15,021 bases of DNA from Bacteroidota bacterium (lineage in GTDB: Bacteria; Bacteroidota; Bacteroidia; NS11-12g; UBA955): NCBI GenBank assembly GCA_009918425.1, contig RGEC01000028.1, positions 1 through 15,021 on the forward strand, written 5' to 3'. How positions within the stretch are numbered: the stretch's first letter is position 1; each line of letters opens with the position of its first letter. The notes under the pieces were generated by a model. It saw only the letters and a list, made by a program, of their open reading frames with translations, did no database searches and was not told the DNA's origin. Made by a program: the position numbers and the translations under genes. This document shows positions 1 through 6,642 of this stretch, in pieces.

Positions 1-4
1 GGTT

Positions 5-610
5 TTACAAAGAAATTACCGGCAGTTGCCACTTGTATTTCAATCCAAGCAAACGAATTAGCAGAACCAAACCCGCGCCGGCAAACGTACCTATACCTAT
101 TGGAACATTAAATTGTTCAAGTAATAGAAAAAATGCCCCTCCAATAAAAGAAGCTGTAGCTACCAGCTCTTTTTTCAGTATTACAGGAACCTCGTTGCAG
201 ATAACATCCCTCAATAATCCACCAAGGACAACACTGAGTACCCCAAACAACAAAGCAACTAACGGAGTTATGCCTACCTCTAAACTAATTCGAATACCCG
301 ACACTGTAAAGAAACCGATACCAAGGCTATCAACCACAAAAATGAAATTGCGAATGGAGGCGAGTTTTCGCTTGAAAAACAGTGCTGTAATCACACCGAT
401 TATCACCGCCAAAATGTATCGTGGATCTTTTACCCAGCTAAGCGGATAATGACCTATGAGTAAATCCCGGACTGTACCACCGCCCAGCGCACCTATACAG
501 GCAACAAAAGTTAAACCAAACAAATCAAGTCGTGCCCGGGCAGCAATTAGGGTACCGCTAATCCCAAAGAAAAAGACTCCGGTCAGATGTATGTAGGTAC
601 TGTATTCCAT
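5..610 (-). CDS. TRIC-like / UPF0126 (Gly_transporter domain) inner-membrane protein
   Basis: The 201-residue protein is almost entirely hydrophobic, with about seven membrane segments in two repeated halves. Each half carries the family hallmark: GGGTVRD at residues 43-49 and GGLLRD at 130-135. A DSLGIGFFTVSG segment (94-105) and PVILKKE (142-148) are also typical of UPF0126 (YadS/YicG) proteins. The family is annotated either as trimeric intracellular cation channel-like or as a glycine transporter domain, so the substrate is uncertain; it acts in the cytoplasmic membrane. Length matches the family norm of about 200 residues and the gene is complete, with TAA at 5-7. There is no recognisable promoter directly upstream of the ATG. 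The closest promoter-like box is at 790-797, and an intrinsic terminator lies between it and this start, so expression may depend on readthrough of that terminator. Confidence 0.9.
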   Translation of the reverse strand: MEYSTYIHLTGVFFFGISGTLIAARARLDLFGLTFVACIGALGGGTVRDLLIGHYPLSWVKDPRYILAVIIGVITALFFKRKLASIRNFIFVVDSLGIGFFTVSGIRISLEVGITPLVALLFGVLSVVLGGLLRDVICNEVPVILKKELVATASFIGGAFFLLLEQFNVPIGIGTFAGAGLVLLIRLLGLKYKWQLPVISL

Positions 611-632
611 TTAGTTTTAGGTATTAAAACAC

Positions 633-657
633 AAAACCCGGCTTTGAGGCCGGGCTT
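633..657 (-). terminator. intrinsic terminator in the leader of the TRIC-like gene
   Basis: On the minus strand, GCCGGG at one arm (plus 637-642) pairs perfectly with CCCGGC (plus 649-654) around a six-base loop. The stem is followed by TTTTGTGTTTT, a typical U-rich tail. It ends about 20 bp before the ATG of the TRIC-like gene and about 180 bp after the stop of the metallophosphoesterase gene. It could end the upstream transcript, end a small independent transcript, or act as a conditional attenuator for the downstream gene. Confidence 0.75.
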
Positions 658-710
658 CGCAAAGGTTAATCTGTTATAATCGTAGTTTACCTCTTGCCAG
701 CGGCCCAGCC
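648..710 (-). promoter_or_regulatory. possible antiterminator helix competing with the terminator
   Basis: On the minus strand GGCTGGGC (plus 703-710, inside the small ORF) can pair over eight positions with GCCCGGCC (plus 648-655), with one G-U wobble. The second segment contains the complete first arm of the terminator stem, so the two structures exclude each other. This is what an antiterminator would look like, but a GC-rich eight-base match can arise by chance, and no folding calculation was run. Confidence 0.3.
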
Positions 711-740
711 ATCAATATCCATACACATGCTATGACACAT
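687..740 (-). CDS. 17-codon leader peptide or small protein candidate
   Basis: An ORF of ATG plus 16 codons and TAA encodes MCHSMCMDIDGWAAGKR. It lies between a perfect -7-type box (790-797) and an intrinsic terminator (633-657), so it could be the whole coding content of a short transcript of about 150 nucleotides. The peptide holds three Met, two Cys, one His and one Trp in 17 residues, an unusual composition that fits either a leader peptide sensing charged tRNA or a small metal-binding peptide. Its start codon lies in one arm of a hairpin (717-750), and its GGC-TGG-GCC codons overlap the possible antiterminator. No Shine-Dalgarno sequence is visible, which is normal for Bacteroidota. I do not recognise the peptide. 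A second in-frame ATG is at 726-728 and a third at 720-722. Confidence 0.35.
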   Translation of the reverse strand: MCHSMCMDIDGWAAGKR

Positions 741-750
741 GTTTATGGAT
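717..750. repeat. 12-bp inverted repeat around the small ORF start
   Basis: Arms 717-723 and 744-750 (ATCCATA / TATGGAT) match perfectly. After one mismatch, 725-729 and 738-742 (ACATG / CATGT) also match, leaving an eight-base loop. In the minus-strand RNA the hairpin would sequester the AUG of the 17-codon ORF. As DNA it could instead be a dyad operator. Confidence 0.55.
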
Positions 751-789
751 CGCTTTTGGTGTTTATTGCCACACTGAGAAAACATGCTG

Positions 790-797
790 CAAAAATA
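790..797 (-). promoter_or_regulatory. Bacteroidota -7 box (TATTTTTG)
   Basis: The minus strand reads TATTTTTG, a full match to TAnnTTTG, the -7 element of the Bacteroidota primary sigma factor. It sits 50 bp before the ATG of the 17-codon ORF, which would give a leader of about 43-45 nucleotides. A short inverted repeat, ATGCT (784-788) and AGCAT (797-801), flanks it. No TTTG at the usual -33 spacing is seen; the nearest is about 26 bp upstream at 824-827. Confidence 0.45.
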
Positions 798-836
798 GCA
801 TTTTAAACGCATATCCCTTTTATCAAATCATTAAAA

Positions 837-2138
837 TTAAGCAGATTCAAGTGTGAATACGCTTATTTCCGGAAACACACCCAATCGACCCGGATAGCCC
901 AGGTAACCAAAGCCTCTATTTACATACAGATGCTGATCTCCTTCCGAATACAAATCCAGCCATTCCTTATACAGCAACTTCACCGGGCTCCAGCGGTAAA
1001 AGCGGGTGTCCACGCCAAACTGCATACCGTGCGTATGCCCGCTGAAAGTAGCCGCAACTTCCGGCTGATGGCCAAGAACCTGTTCGCGCCAATGGCTGGG
1101 ATCGTGGCTCAACAATAATTTGGTTATTCCTTCCGAACCCTTTAAAGCCACATCAAGCTTTCCATATTTTGGAAACCGCCCTTTATTGCTCCAGTTTTCA
1201 ACGCCTGCAATGCAGAGTTTTTGTCCGTCTTTTTCAATCATTCTATGCTCATTGAGCAACAAATCCCAGCCCAGTTGCTTGTGGTGCCTGAACAATTTTT
1301 CAAGGTTGCGCTGCTGCATAGGTGAGCGGTAATAGCCTTTCTCCTTCTCATCCAGCTTTGCCTGCAGCGGATCGTAATCAGGCCATGGCACATAATCCCC
1401 GTAGTCGTGGTTGCCCAAAATACTGAATTTCCCCATCGGTGCTTCTATACTGCCGAACAATTCAAGCCAGGGTTCTATTTCTTCGGCTTTGTCGTTAACC
1501 AAATCTCCTGTAAAGAAAAACACATCCGGATTTTCTGCCAAAACCATATCCACACCGCGTTTCACAGCATCATAACTCCAGAAACTACCGCTATGAATAT
1601 CGCTCAGTTGCACGATTTTCAGTCCATTAAATGCCGATGGCAGGCCCTTAATTTTCAAGGTTTTTCTTCTAACCACATAATTATGCGCCCCTTTGGCGAT
1701 GCCCCAGATACTGCCGCCAATGAAAGCCGAGCCCAATCCCAAGCCCATCCAGCTTAGAAATTTATACCGTGTAATTCCAACTTCACCCACTGCACTTGCG
1801 GGTTTTGCCTCAAAACGGTTGTATATCCAACGAAACAGACGCGAAATATCATCAATCAGCAGAAATACGCACCAGAATAATTTGGCAAAAAACACAGCAA
1901 ACATTACACTGCTAATGATACGAAGGGTGGTTTGAGAAACCTCGAACAAACCCATGCGCAAGAACATAAAAAAGAAAAAACCTGCGGCTGTCCAGCCCCA
2001 GTAACTCCACTTCAAAATATTTTTTGCCTTTGCAGACCAGCCGGCTGTGAGTAATTTAACCCCTTGCCAGGCATAAATATCAACAAAAATGATGATGGAA
2101 GCAACAATAAAAAAACCGATGAGTGCGCTTTTGAACAT
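837..2138 (-). CDS. membrane-anchored metallophosphoesterase
   Basis: The 433-residue protein has an N-terminal membrane part with about four hydrophobic segments (roughly 5-22, 45-62, 72-95, 128-147). A calcineurin-like phosphoesterase domain starts near residue 172. All metal-binding motifs are visible: SDIH (179-182; D180, H182), TGDLVND (210-216), GNHD (242-245), SHDP with H345, and GHTHG (367-371). This layout resembles YkuE-type bacterial metallophosphoesterases, which hydrolyse phosphoesters using two metal ions; some members act on UDP-diacylglucosamine or lipid precursors, but the substrate here cannot be read from sequence. The last motif is GHTHGMQ rather than the usual GHTHGGQ, a mild change outside the ligands. 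The gene starts divergently from the Asp-box protein gene and is followed by the leader region of the TRIC-like gene. Confidence 0.92.
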   Translation of the reverse strand: MFKSALIGFFIVASIIIFVDIYAWQGVKLLTAGWSAKAKNILKWSYWGWTAAGFFFFMFLRMGLFEVSQTTLRIISSVMFAVFFAKLFWCVFLLIDDISRLFRWIYNRFEAKPASAVGEVGITRYKFLSWMGLGLGSAFIGGSIWGIAKGAHNYVVRRKTLKIKGLPSAFNGLKIVQLSDIHSGSFWSYDAVKRGVDMVLAENPDVFFFTGDLVNDKAEEIEPWLELFGSIEAPMGKFSILGNHDYGDYVPWPDYDPLQAKLDEKEKGYYRSPMQQRNLEKLFRHHKQLGWDLLLNEHRMIEKDGQKLCIAGVENWSNKGRFPKYGKLDVALKGSEGITKLLLSHDPSHWREQVLGHQPEVAATFSGHTHGMQFGVDTRFYRWSPVKLLYKEWLDLYSEGDQHLYVNRGFGYLGYPGRLGVFPEISVFTLESA

Positions 2139-2198
2139 GGAGAACTGCGAAATAACAACATTAACAATCCATTCGGGCTATATGTTCGTTGAAACGCC

Positions 2199-2206
2199 GA
2201 AAAATA
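2199..2206 (-). promoter_or_regulatory. -7-like box upstream of the metallophosphoesterase
   Basis: The minus strand reads TATTTTTC, one mismatch from TAnnTTTG, about 60 bp before the metallophosphoesterase ATG (2138). It is the best promoter-like site in the 119-bp divergent intergenic region on this strand. No clear -33 element is seen. Confidence 0.3.
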
Positions 2207-2231
2207 CAGACTGACTTTGGTTTTTAACTGA

Positions 2232-2253
2232 TGTAAAAAATCGTATTTTTACA
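2232..2253. promoter_or_regulatory. inverted repeat overlapping a -7-like box before the Asp-box gene
   Basis: TGTAAAAA (2232-2239) and TTTTTACA (2246-2253) form a perfect 8-bp inverted repeat with a six-base spacer. The right half overlaps TATTTTTA (2244-2251), one mismatch from the Bacteroidota -7 box. Only six bases separate the box from the ATG at 2258, so transcription would start at or next to the start codon. The dyad is well placed to be an operator. Confidence 0.4.
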
Positions 2254-2257
2254 CCCT

Positions 2258-5200
2258 ATGTCAATCATCCGTTTTTTGCTTGTTTGTGCAGGCACTGCCG
2301 CCATGAATATTATGGCCCAGAACGCCCCTGATTCAACACAGTTGTCCGTTTTTCGTTTTCGCAATATCGGCCCTGCCGGGATGAGTGGAAGAATTACATC
2401 CATTGCGGTGGTAAACAAACACACCAACATTATGTATGCCGGTGCTGCCAGCGGCGGCATCTGGAAAAGTGATAATGGCGGAACTGCTTGGAAGCCGGTT
2501 TTTGACAAAGCCGATGTAGGCAGTATAGGCGCCCTCGCCATACAGCAAAGCAACCCTGCAGTAGTATGGGCCGGAACCGGTGAAGGCAACCCACGCAATA
2601 GCCATAACAGCGGCAAAGGAATCTACAAAAGTCTGGATGCCGGGAAAACATGGACTTTCATGGGCCTCGCCGCTACCAAGACTATTCACCGCATTGTGAT
2701 TGACCCTTCAAACCCGGATATAGTGTATGTAGCCGCCATGGGCAGTATCTGGGGACCCAACGAAGAAAGAGGCGTTTACAAAACTACTGACGGTGGCAAA
2801 ACATGGAATCGTGTATTGTTTACCAATAACCTGAGCGGTTGCGCTGAACTGGTGATGGACCCATCCAACCCCAATAAACTCTTTGCGGCCATGTGGGAAT
2901 ATCGCCGCAAGCCATATCACTTTAACAGCGGCGGTGCCGGAAGCGGTTTGTATATGACCATCGACGGAGGGAAAAACTGGCAGAAAATAGACAGCAAAGA
3001 CGGCTTACCCGAAGGCCCGCTGGGCCGCATTGGGATTGGCATTTCGGCAAGCAAACCCGACCGCGTTTATGCCATAGTGGAAAGCAAAACCCTCGATTTT
3101 TACGGCAGTAAAGATGGTGGCTATACCTGGGATAAAATAAGCAGCCAGGAGAATATGGGCAACAGGCCTTTCTACTACAACGAAATTTATGTGGATCCCA
3201 AAAATGAAAATCGCATCTACAGTCTTTGGAGTCAGGTAGCACGCAGTGAAGACGGAGGCCGAACCTGGCAGATTCTGGCAGACTGGGGGCATATTCACCC
3301 CGATCACCACGCTTTTTATATTCATCCCGAAAACCCCAACATGCTCATCAATGGCAACGATGGTGGGCTCAACATAAGCTATGATGGCGGAGAAAACTGG
3401 CGTTTTGCTGAAAACATTCCGGTAGGCCAGTTCTACCATGTGAACGTAGATGAAGACATTCCTTACCATGTATACGGTGGCCTACAGGATAACGGCAGCT
3501 GGCGCGGTCCCGGTTTTAGCTGGATACAGGGCGGTTTGCGAAACAGCGACTGGCAGGAACTGCTTTTTGGCGATGGTTTTGATGTAGTACCCATCCCCGG
3601 TGAAAGCCATACAGGATATGCCATGTGGCAGGGTGGAAACATAGCGTTGTATGACCTGAAAAGCGGAAGAACACAATATATCAAACCCGAACACCCCACC
3701 GGCCGGTACCTTCGCTACAACTGGAACGCAGGTATTGCTATTCATCCAAAAAATGCCAATGGTGTGTATTATGGCAGTCAGTATCTACACAAAAGTCTGG
3801 ATCGAGGACGCTCATGGAACATTATTTCCCCTGACCTGACCACCAATGACACCTCCAAAATGCACCAGGCACAAAGCGGCGGTTTAACCATTGACGCCAC
3901 CAATGCCGAGAACCATTGCACCATTATCGCCATTGCACCTTCAGAAAGCGACACTTCCGTAATCTGGGTGGGCACTGATGATGGAAACGTGCAGTTAACA
4001 CGCGACGCAGGAAAAACCTGGACAAACCTTGCAACCAAAATATCCGGTTTACCCAAAGCCTGCTGGATACCTTACATTTACGTAAATCCACAGAACGCAG
4101 GTGAAGCCTGGGTGGTTGCCAACAACTACCGCAATAACGATTTCACGCCCTATCTCTTTGTAACCAAAGATTTTGGAAAATCATGGACACGGTTGCTGGC
4201 AAACACTAAAGTGAGCGGGCATTGTCTCAGTGTACTGCCATTACCCGGATTTGAACAAACCGTGTTTCTGGGAACCGACCATGGATTGTGGATTAGCTTC
4301 AATGAAGGCAAAGACTGGCGCCGCTATCCGGGTTTTCCGGCCACACCTGCACAGGATATGAAGTATCAAAAAACCGAAGGAGATCTGGTAGTAGGAACCT
4401 TTGGCCGCGGCATCTGGATTCTGGATGATGTGAAAGCATTGGGCAACCTCACTAAAAATAACATTGCTTCCAAAAACCTAAGTATTATCAATGCCACCCA
4501 CGGCTATCTGGCCAACTATCTGCAGCCGGCCGGCGTTCGGTTTGGCGCTGATGCCACGTATGAGGCTGAAAATAAACCTTTTGGAAGTTATATCACCTAC
4601 CATTGTAACGGCACCAAAAACAGCAAAACAGGCAAGTGGGAGAAAACCAAAATTACTGGCAGGGTGTATGATGCGGCCGGAAAACTCATCAGAACCCATA
4701 AATTCAGCATAGACAGCGCAGGTATTTACCGCATTACCTGGCGCCTGATTGCCGATGGATTCCGTTTTCCGAGCCACAGAACACCCGAAGAAGATGCCAC
4801 ACTGCCGGAAGGCATGCGTGTGGCACCCGGCAAATATAAACTGGTGCTTAGCTATGCAAAAGGCGCTGACAGCACCTGGGTGGAAGTAAAAGAAACCTGG
4901 CAGGAAAAGTATGATCCTACTGCAGAGCAAACCCGAAAGGCAATGATGGAGAGGCTAAAAAGCACAACTGAAAAGGCCTACAAGGCATACGAAGGACTTA
5001 AGGAGGCTGAAAAAACCATTGATATTGTGTTGAAGACCCGATACGAGAGTGACAGCACAATCGCACGTTTGAAAAAGCTTACTGAACCATTGAAAGACTC
5101 TATCGCAGTGCTTAAGGATTTATTTATGCTTCGCGAAGATTTCAGGGGATATGAAGATGTATCGGTTCGCCTGAACGAACAATTGGGAGCGGCCTCCGGC

Positions 5201-5380
5201 AGCATAAGCAGCGCCAGAATTCCTGGCACTAATGCAGAAACAGCTCTGCAGACTGCAGAACGGGAAACTGCAAGAATCACCGCAAGGGTTAATGCCTTTT
5301 TTGCCAAACATTGGACTGCATTCCGCGAAGAAACCCTAAAGGAAAAAACGCGGCCGTTCAAGGAATTAGGGGGGTATTAG
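2258..5380 (+). CDS. secreted Asp-box beta-propeller protein (VPS10/sortilin-like, BNR repeats)
   Basis: The 1040-residue protein begins with a signal peptide-like stretch (about 1-20, ending near AMNIMAQ). It carries eleven Asp-box/BNR turns of the S/T-x-D/N-x-G-x-x-W type, at 71-78, 125-132, 176-183, 234-241, 284-291, 330-337, 374-381, 513-520, 581-588, 636-643 and 680-687. This predicts one or two large beta-propellers, as in sortilin/VPS10 and GH74 proteins. GTFGRGIWILDD (713-724) closes the propeller, as in Bacteroidota homologues often labelled glycosyl hydrolase. A FlgD-like beta-sandwich seems to follow (about 800-877: GRVYDAAGKLIRTH to PGKYKLVL), then a charged helical tail (about 880-1040). 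Neither a catalytic residue nor a type IX secretion C-terminal domain is evident, so a glycosidase role is unproven. It is probably periplasmic or exported. It stands alone, divergent from the phosphoesterase and ahead of an independently promoted permease. Confidence 0.88.
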   Translation: MSIIRFLLVCAGTAAMNIMAQNAPDSTQLSVFRFRNIGPAGMSGRITSIAVVNKHTNIMYAGAASGGIWKSDNGGTAWKPVFDKADVGSIGALAIQQSNPAVVWAGTGEGNPRNSHNSGKGIYKSLDAGKTWTFMGLAATKTIHRIVIDPSNPDIVYVAAMGSIWGPNEERGVYKTTDGGKTWNRVLFTNNLSGCAELVMDPSNPNKLFAAMWEYRRKPYHFNSGGAGSGLYMTIDGGKNWQKIDSKDGLPEGPLGRIGIGISASKPDRVYAIVESKTLDFYGSKDGGYTWDKISSQENMGNRPFYYNEIYVDPKNENRIYSLWSQVARSEDGGRTWQILADWGHIHPDHHAFYIHPENPNMLINGNDGGLNISYDGGENWRFAENIPVGQFYHVNVDEDIPYHVYGGLQDNGSWRGPGFSWIQGGLRNSDWQELLFGDGFDVVPIPGESHTGYAMWQGGNIALYDLKSGRTQYIKPEHPTGRYLRYNWNAGIAIHPKNANGVYYGSQYLHKSLDRGRSWNIISPDLTTNDTSKMHQAQSGGLTIDATNAENHCTIIAIAPSESDTSVIWVGTDDGNVQLTRDAGKTWTNLATKISGLPKACWIPYIYVNPQNAGEAWVVANNYRNNDFTPYLFVTKDFGKSWTRLLANTKVSGHCLSVLPLPGFEQTVFLGTDHGLWISFNEGKDWRRYPGFPATPAQDMKYQKTEGDLVVGTFGRGIWILDDVKALGNLTKNNIASKNLSIINATHGYLANYLQPAGVRFGADATYEAENKPFGSYITYHCNGTKNSKTGKWEKTKITGRVYDAAGKLIRTHKFSIDSAGIYRITWRLIADGFRFPSHRTPEEDATLPEGMRVAPGKYKLVLSYAKGADSTWVEVKETWQEKYDPTAEQTRKAMMERLKSTTEKAYKAYEGLKEAEKTIDIVLKTRYESDSTIARLKKLTEPLKDSIAVLKDLFMLREDFRGYEDVSVRLNEQLGAASGSISSARIPGTNAETALQTAERETARITARVNAFFAKHWTAFREETLKEKTRPFKELGGY

Positions 5381-5506
5381 GATAAATAAAGGGAGCTTGA
5401 TTATGATCCTTCATTACGGTATGCACAAAGTCAAACTGTTGCAAACACCCGCAAGGATTAAGTCAGTCCCATAGGTTCTATCCAGCCCGGTTCCCACAGA
5501 TGGTAT

Positions 5507-5524
5507 TATGGAATGCATTCCATA
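5507..5524. promoter_or_regulatory. perfect 18-bp palindrome, probable operator
   Basis: TATGGAATGCATTCCATA is identical to its reverse complement over all 18 bases. It lies 9 bp before a perfect -7 box (5534-5541). Its centre is about 31 bp before the preferred permease start (5547), where it would cover the -33 region. That is a classic position for a dimeric repressor or activator. Confidence 0.55.
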
Positions 5525-5533
5525 CTTTCTGCA

Positions 5534-5541
5534 TACATTTG
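5534..5541 (+). promoter_or_regulatory. Bacteroidota -7 box (TACATTTG) of the orphan permease
   Basis: TACATTTG fully matches TAnnTTTG. The ATG at 5547 begins five bases after it, so the transcript would start at about the start codon. This favours 5547 over the upstream in-frame ATG at 5508, which lies before this box and inside the palindrome. No TTTG is visible at the expected -33 position, where the palindrome sits instead. Confidence 0.5.
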
Positions 5542-5546
5542 TAATC

Positions 5547-6599
5547 ATGCTGCGCAGGCTCTGGCAAAAAACGGCGTTTAAAATCGGAATCATTACCACA
5601 GGAATATTTGCTGTGCCTGCCCTGCTCGGATACCTCATTACTCCTGACAAAACCCGAGACTGTAATCGCATTATTCCTGAGCTTGCCAATAAACCACCCG
5701 GGTTTACATTTTCATATATACTGGCCGGAAAACCTCTGCCAACTTCATTATCAGACTATTTTTCCGGAGCCCCTTCAGAAGGTTCGGTGATTCCATGTAA
5801 AGTAATTAAACAAACCAAGGATAGTATTTTTTATACTCCATACGCAGAAACCATTATCCAAGCGGTGCATAAAAACAGCCTGATAGAGCAGAGTGATGGA
5901 CGATTTGAATACAGCCAAACCGCTTTGCTCGGCACCGATCGTTTCGGACGTGATATGCTGAGCAGGCTTGTCATTGGAGCACGGGTCTCGCTGCTTGTAG
6001 GTCTCGTCAGCGTAATCATCTCGTTATGTATTGGAACTCTCATTGGAATGGCGGCCGGATATTATGGCGGACGCACCGACAGCATATTATCATGGCTCAT
6101 TGCCGTTTTCTGGTCCGTTCCTACCCTGCTCATCGCTCTGGGATTAAGCTTTGCTTTCGGAAAAGGGCTTTGGCAGGTTTTGCTGGCTACCGGACTAAGC
6201 ACCTGGGTGGAAGTTGCTCGTGTGGTGCGCGGTCAAACCCTGCAACTGAGACAAAAAGAGTTTATTCTGTCGTCTATCATCACCGGATTTAAACCCTTTT
6301 ATATCATGCGCAAACACATACTGCCAAACCTGAAAGGGACTCTGACCGTGATGGCGACTACCAATTTTGCCGCTGCCATTTTGCTGGAAAGCGGACTCAG
6401 TTTCTTGGGGTTGGGACTGGCACCACCTACACCCAGCTGGGGCATGATGGTGAAAGAACATCTGGGAAATCTGGTACTGGACAATGCCTACCTGGCACTG
6501 GTGCCCGGATTGGCTATCATGGCACTGGTAATGGCTTTCAACCTCATGTCTATGGGCCTGAGAGATGCCTTGGATACAAGAATTTCCTCCACGGCCTGA
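5547..6599 (+). CDS. OppC/DppC-type ABC transporter permease (orphan)
   Basis: This is an inner-membrane permease of the peptide/nickel ABC importer class. Numbering from the ATG at 5508: TM1 is at about 24-44; LGTDRFGRDMLSRLVIGAR (141-159) is the OppC/DppC signature before the permease core; KEFILSSIITG with HILPN (250-274) is the EAA loop that docks the ATPase; and SFLGLGLAPPTPSWG (298-312) is the usual C-terminal motif. I prefer the ATG at 5547 (residue 14, MLRRLWQKTAFK), giving 350 residues, because a basic cytoplasmic N-terminus suits the family and the promoter lies in between. The region between TM1 and the permease core is about 100 residues, longer than in typical 300-residue DppC, so an enlarged periplasmic insertion is likely. 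No partner permease, ATPase or binding protein is adjacent; partners must be encoded elsewhere. Confidence 0.88.
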   Translation: MLRRLWQKTAFKIGIITTGIFAVPALLGYLITPDKTRDCNRIIPELANKPPGFTFSYILAGKPLPTSLSDYFSGAPSEGSVIPCKVIKQTKDSIFYTPYAETIIQAVHKNSLIEQSDGRFEYSQTALLGTDRFGRDMLSRLVIGARVSLLVGLVSVIISLCIGTLIGMAAGYYGGRTDSILSWLIAVFWSVPTLLIALGLSFAFGKGLWQVLLATGLSTWVEVARVVRGQTLQLRQKEFILSSIITGFKPFYIMRKHILPNLKGTLTVMATTNFAAAILLESGLSFLGLGLAPPTPSWGMMVKEHLGNLVLDNAYLALVPGLAIMALVMAFNLMSMGLRDALDTRISSTA

Positions 6600-6615
6600 T
6601 AGAATATGGTTTTAT

Positions 6616-6623
6616 TACCTTTG
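6616..6623 (+). promoter_or_regulatory. Bacteroidota -7 box (TACCTTTG) for the five-gene run
   Basis: TACCTTTG fully matches TAnnTTTG and lies in the 43-bp gap after the permease stop. It would give a leader of about 13 bases, CTAAAAATAAACT, before the ATG at 6643; this A-rich sequence is typical of Bacteroidota translation starts. No convincing -33 TTTG is seen. Confidence 0.5.
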
Positions 6624-6642
6624 AGTTTTCTAAAAATAAACT

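Noticed and set aside
33..449. 138-codon ORF on the plus strand opposite the TRIC-like gene
   Set aside because: It mirrors a well-recognised membrane protein on the other strand and its own translation has no family features; a shadow of the true gene.
633..800. Glycine riboswitch upstream of the UPF0126 gene
   Set aside because: Considered because the Pfam domain is called glycine transporter. The region lacks the conserved glycine-aptamer core, and the visible structure is a short ORF plus hairpins.
2224..2689. Minus-strand ORFs of 118-130 codons opposite the start of the Asp-box gene
   Set aside because: Antisense to clear coding sequence with Asp-box motifs; Cys/Pro-rich translations without recognisable domains.
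2467..4320. Repeated GATGGCGG-like stretches as DNA repeats
   Set aside because: They are codons of the Asp-box protein repeats, irregularly spaced and diverged; not a DNA-level repeat or CRISPR array.
5381..5506. Intergenic stretch after the Asp-box gene searched for terminator or RNA gene
   Set aside because: No strong stem with U-run and no tRNA or known RNA motif; only weak short complementarities.
5508..5546. Upstream ATG for the permease, adding 13 residues
   Set aside because: It lies within the 18-bp palindrome and before the -7 box, and adds a hydrophobic stretch ahead of the natural basic N-terminus. Kept only as an alternative start.
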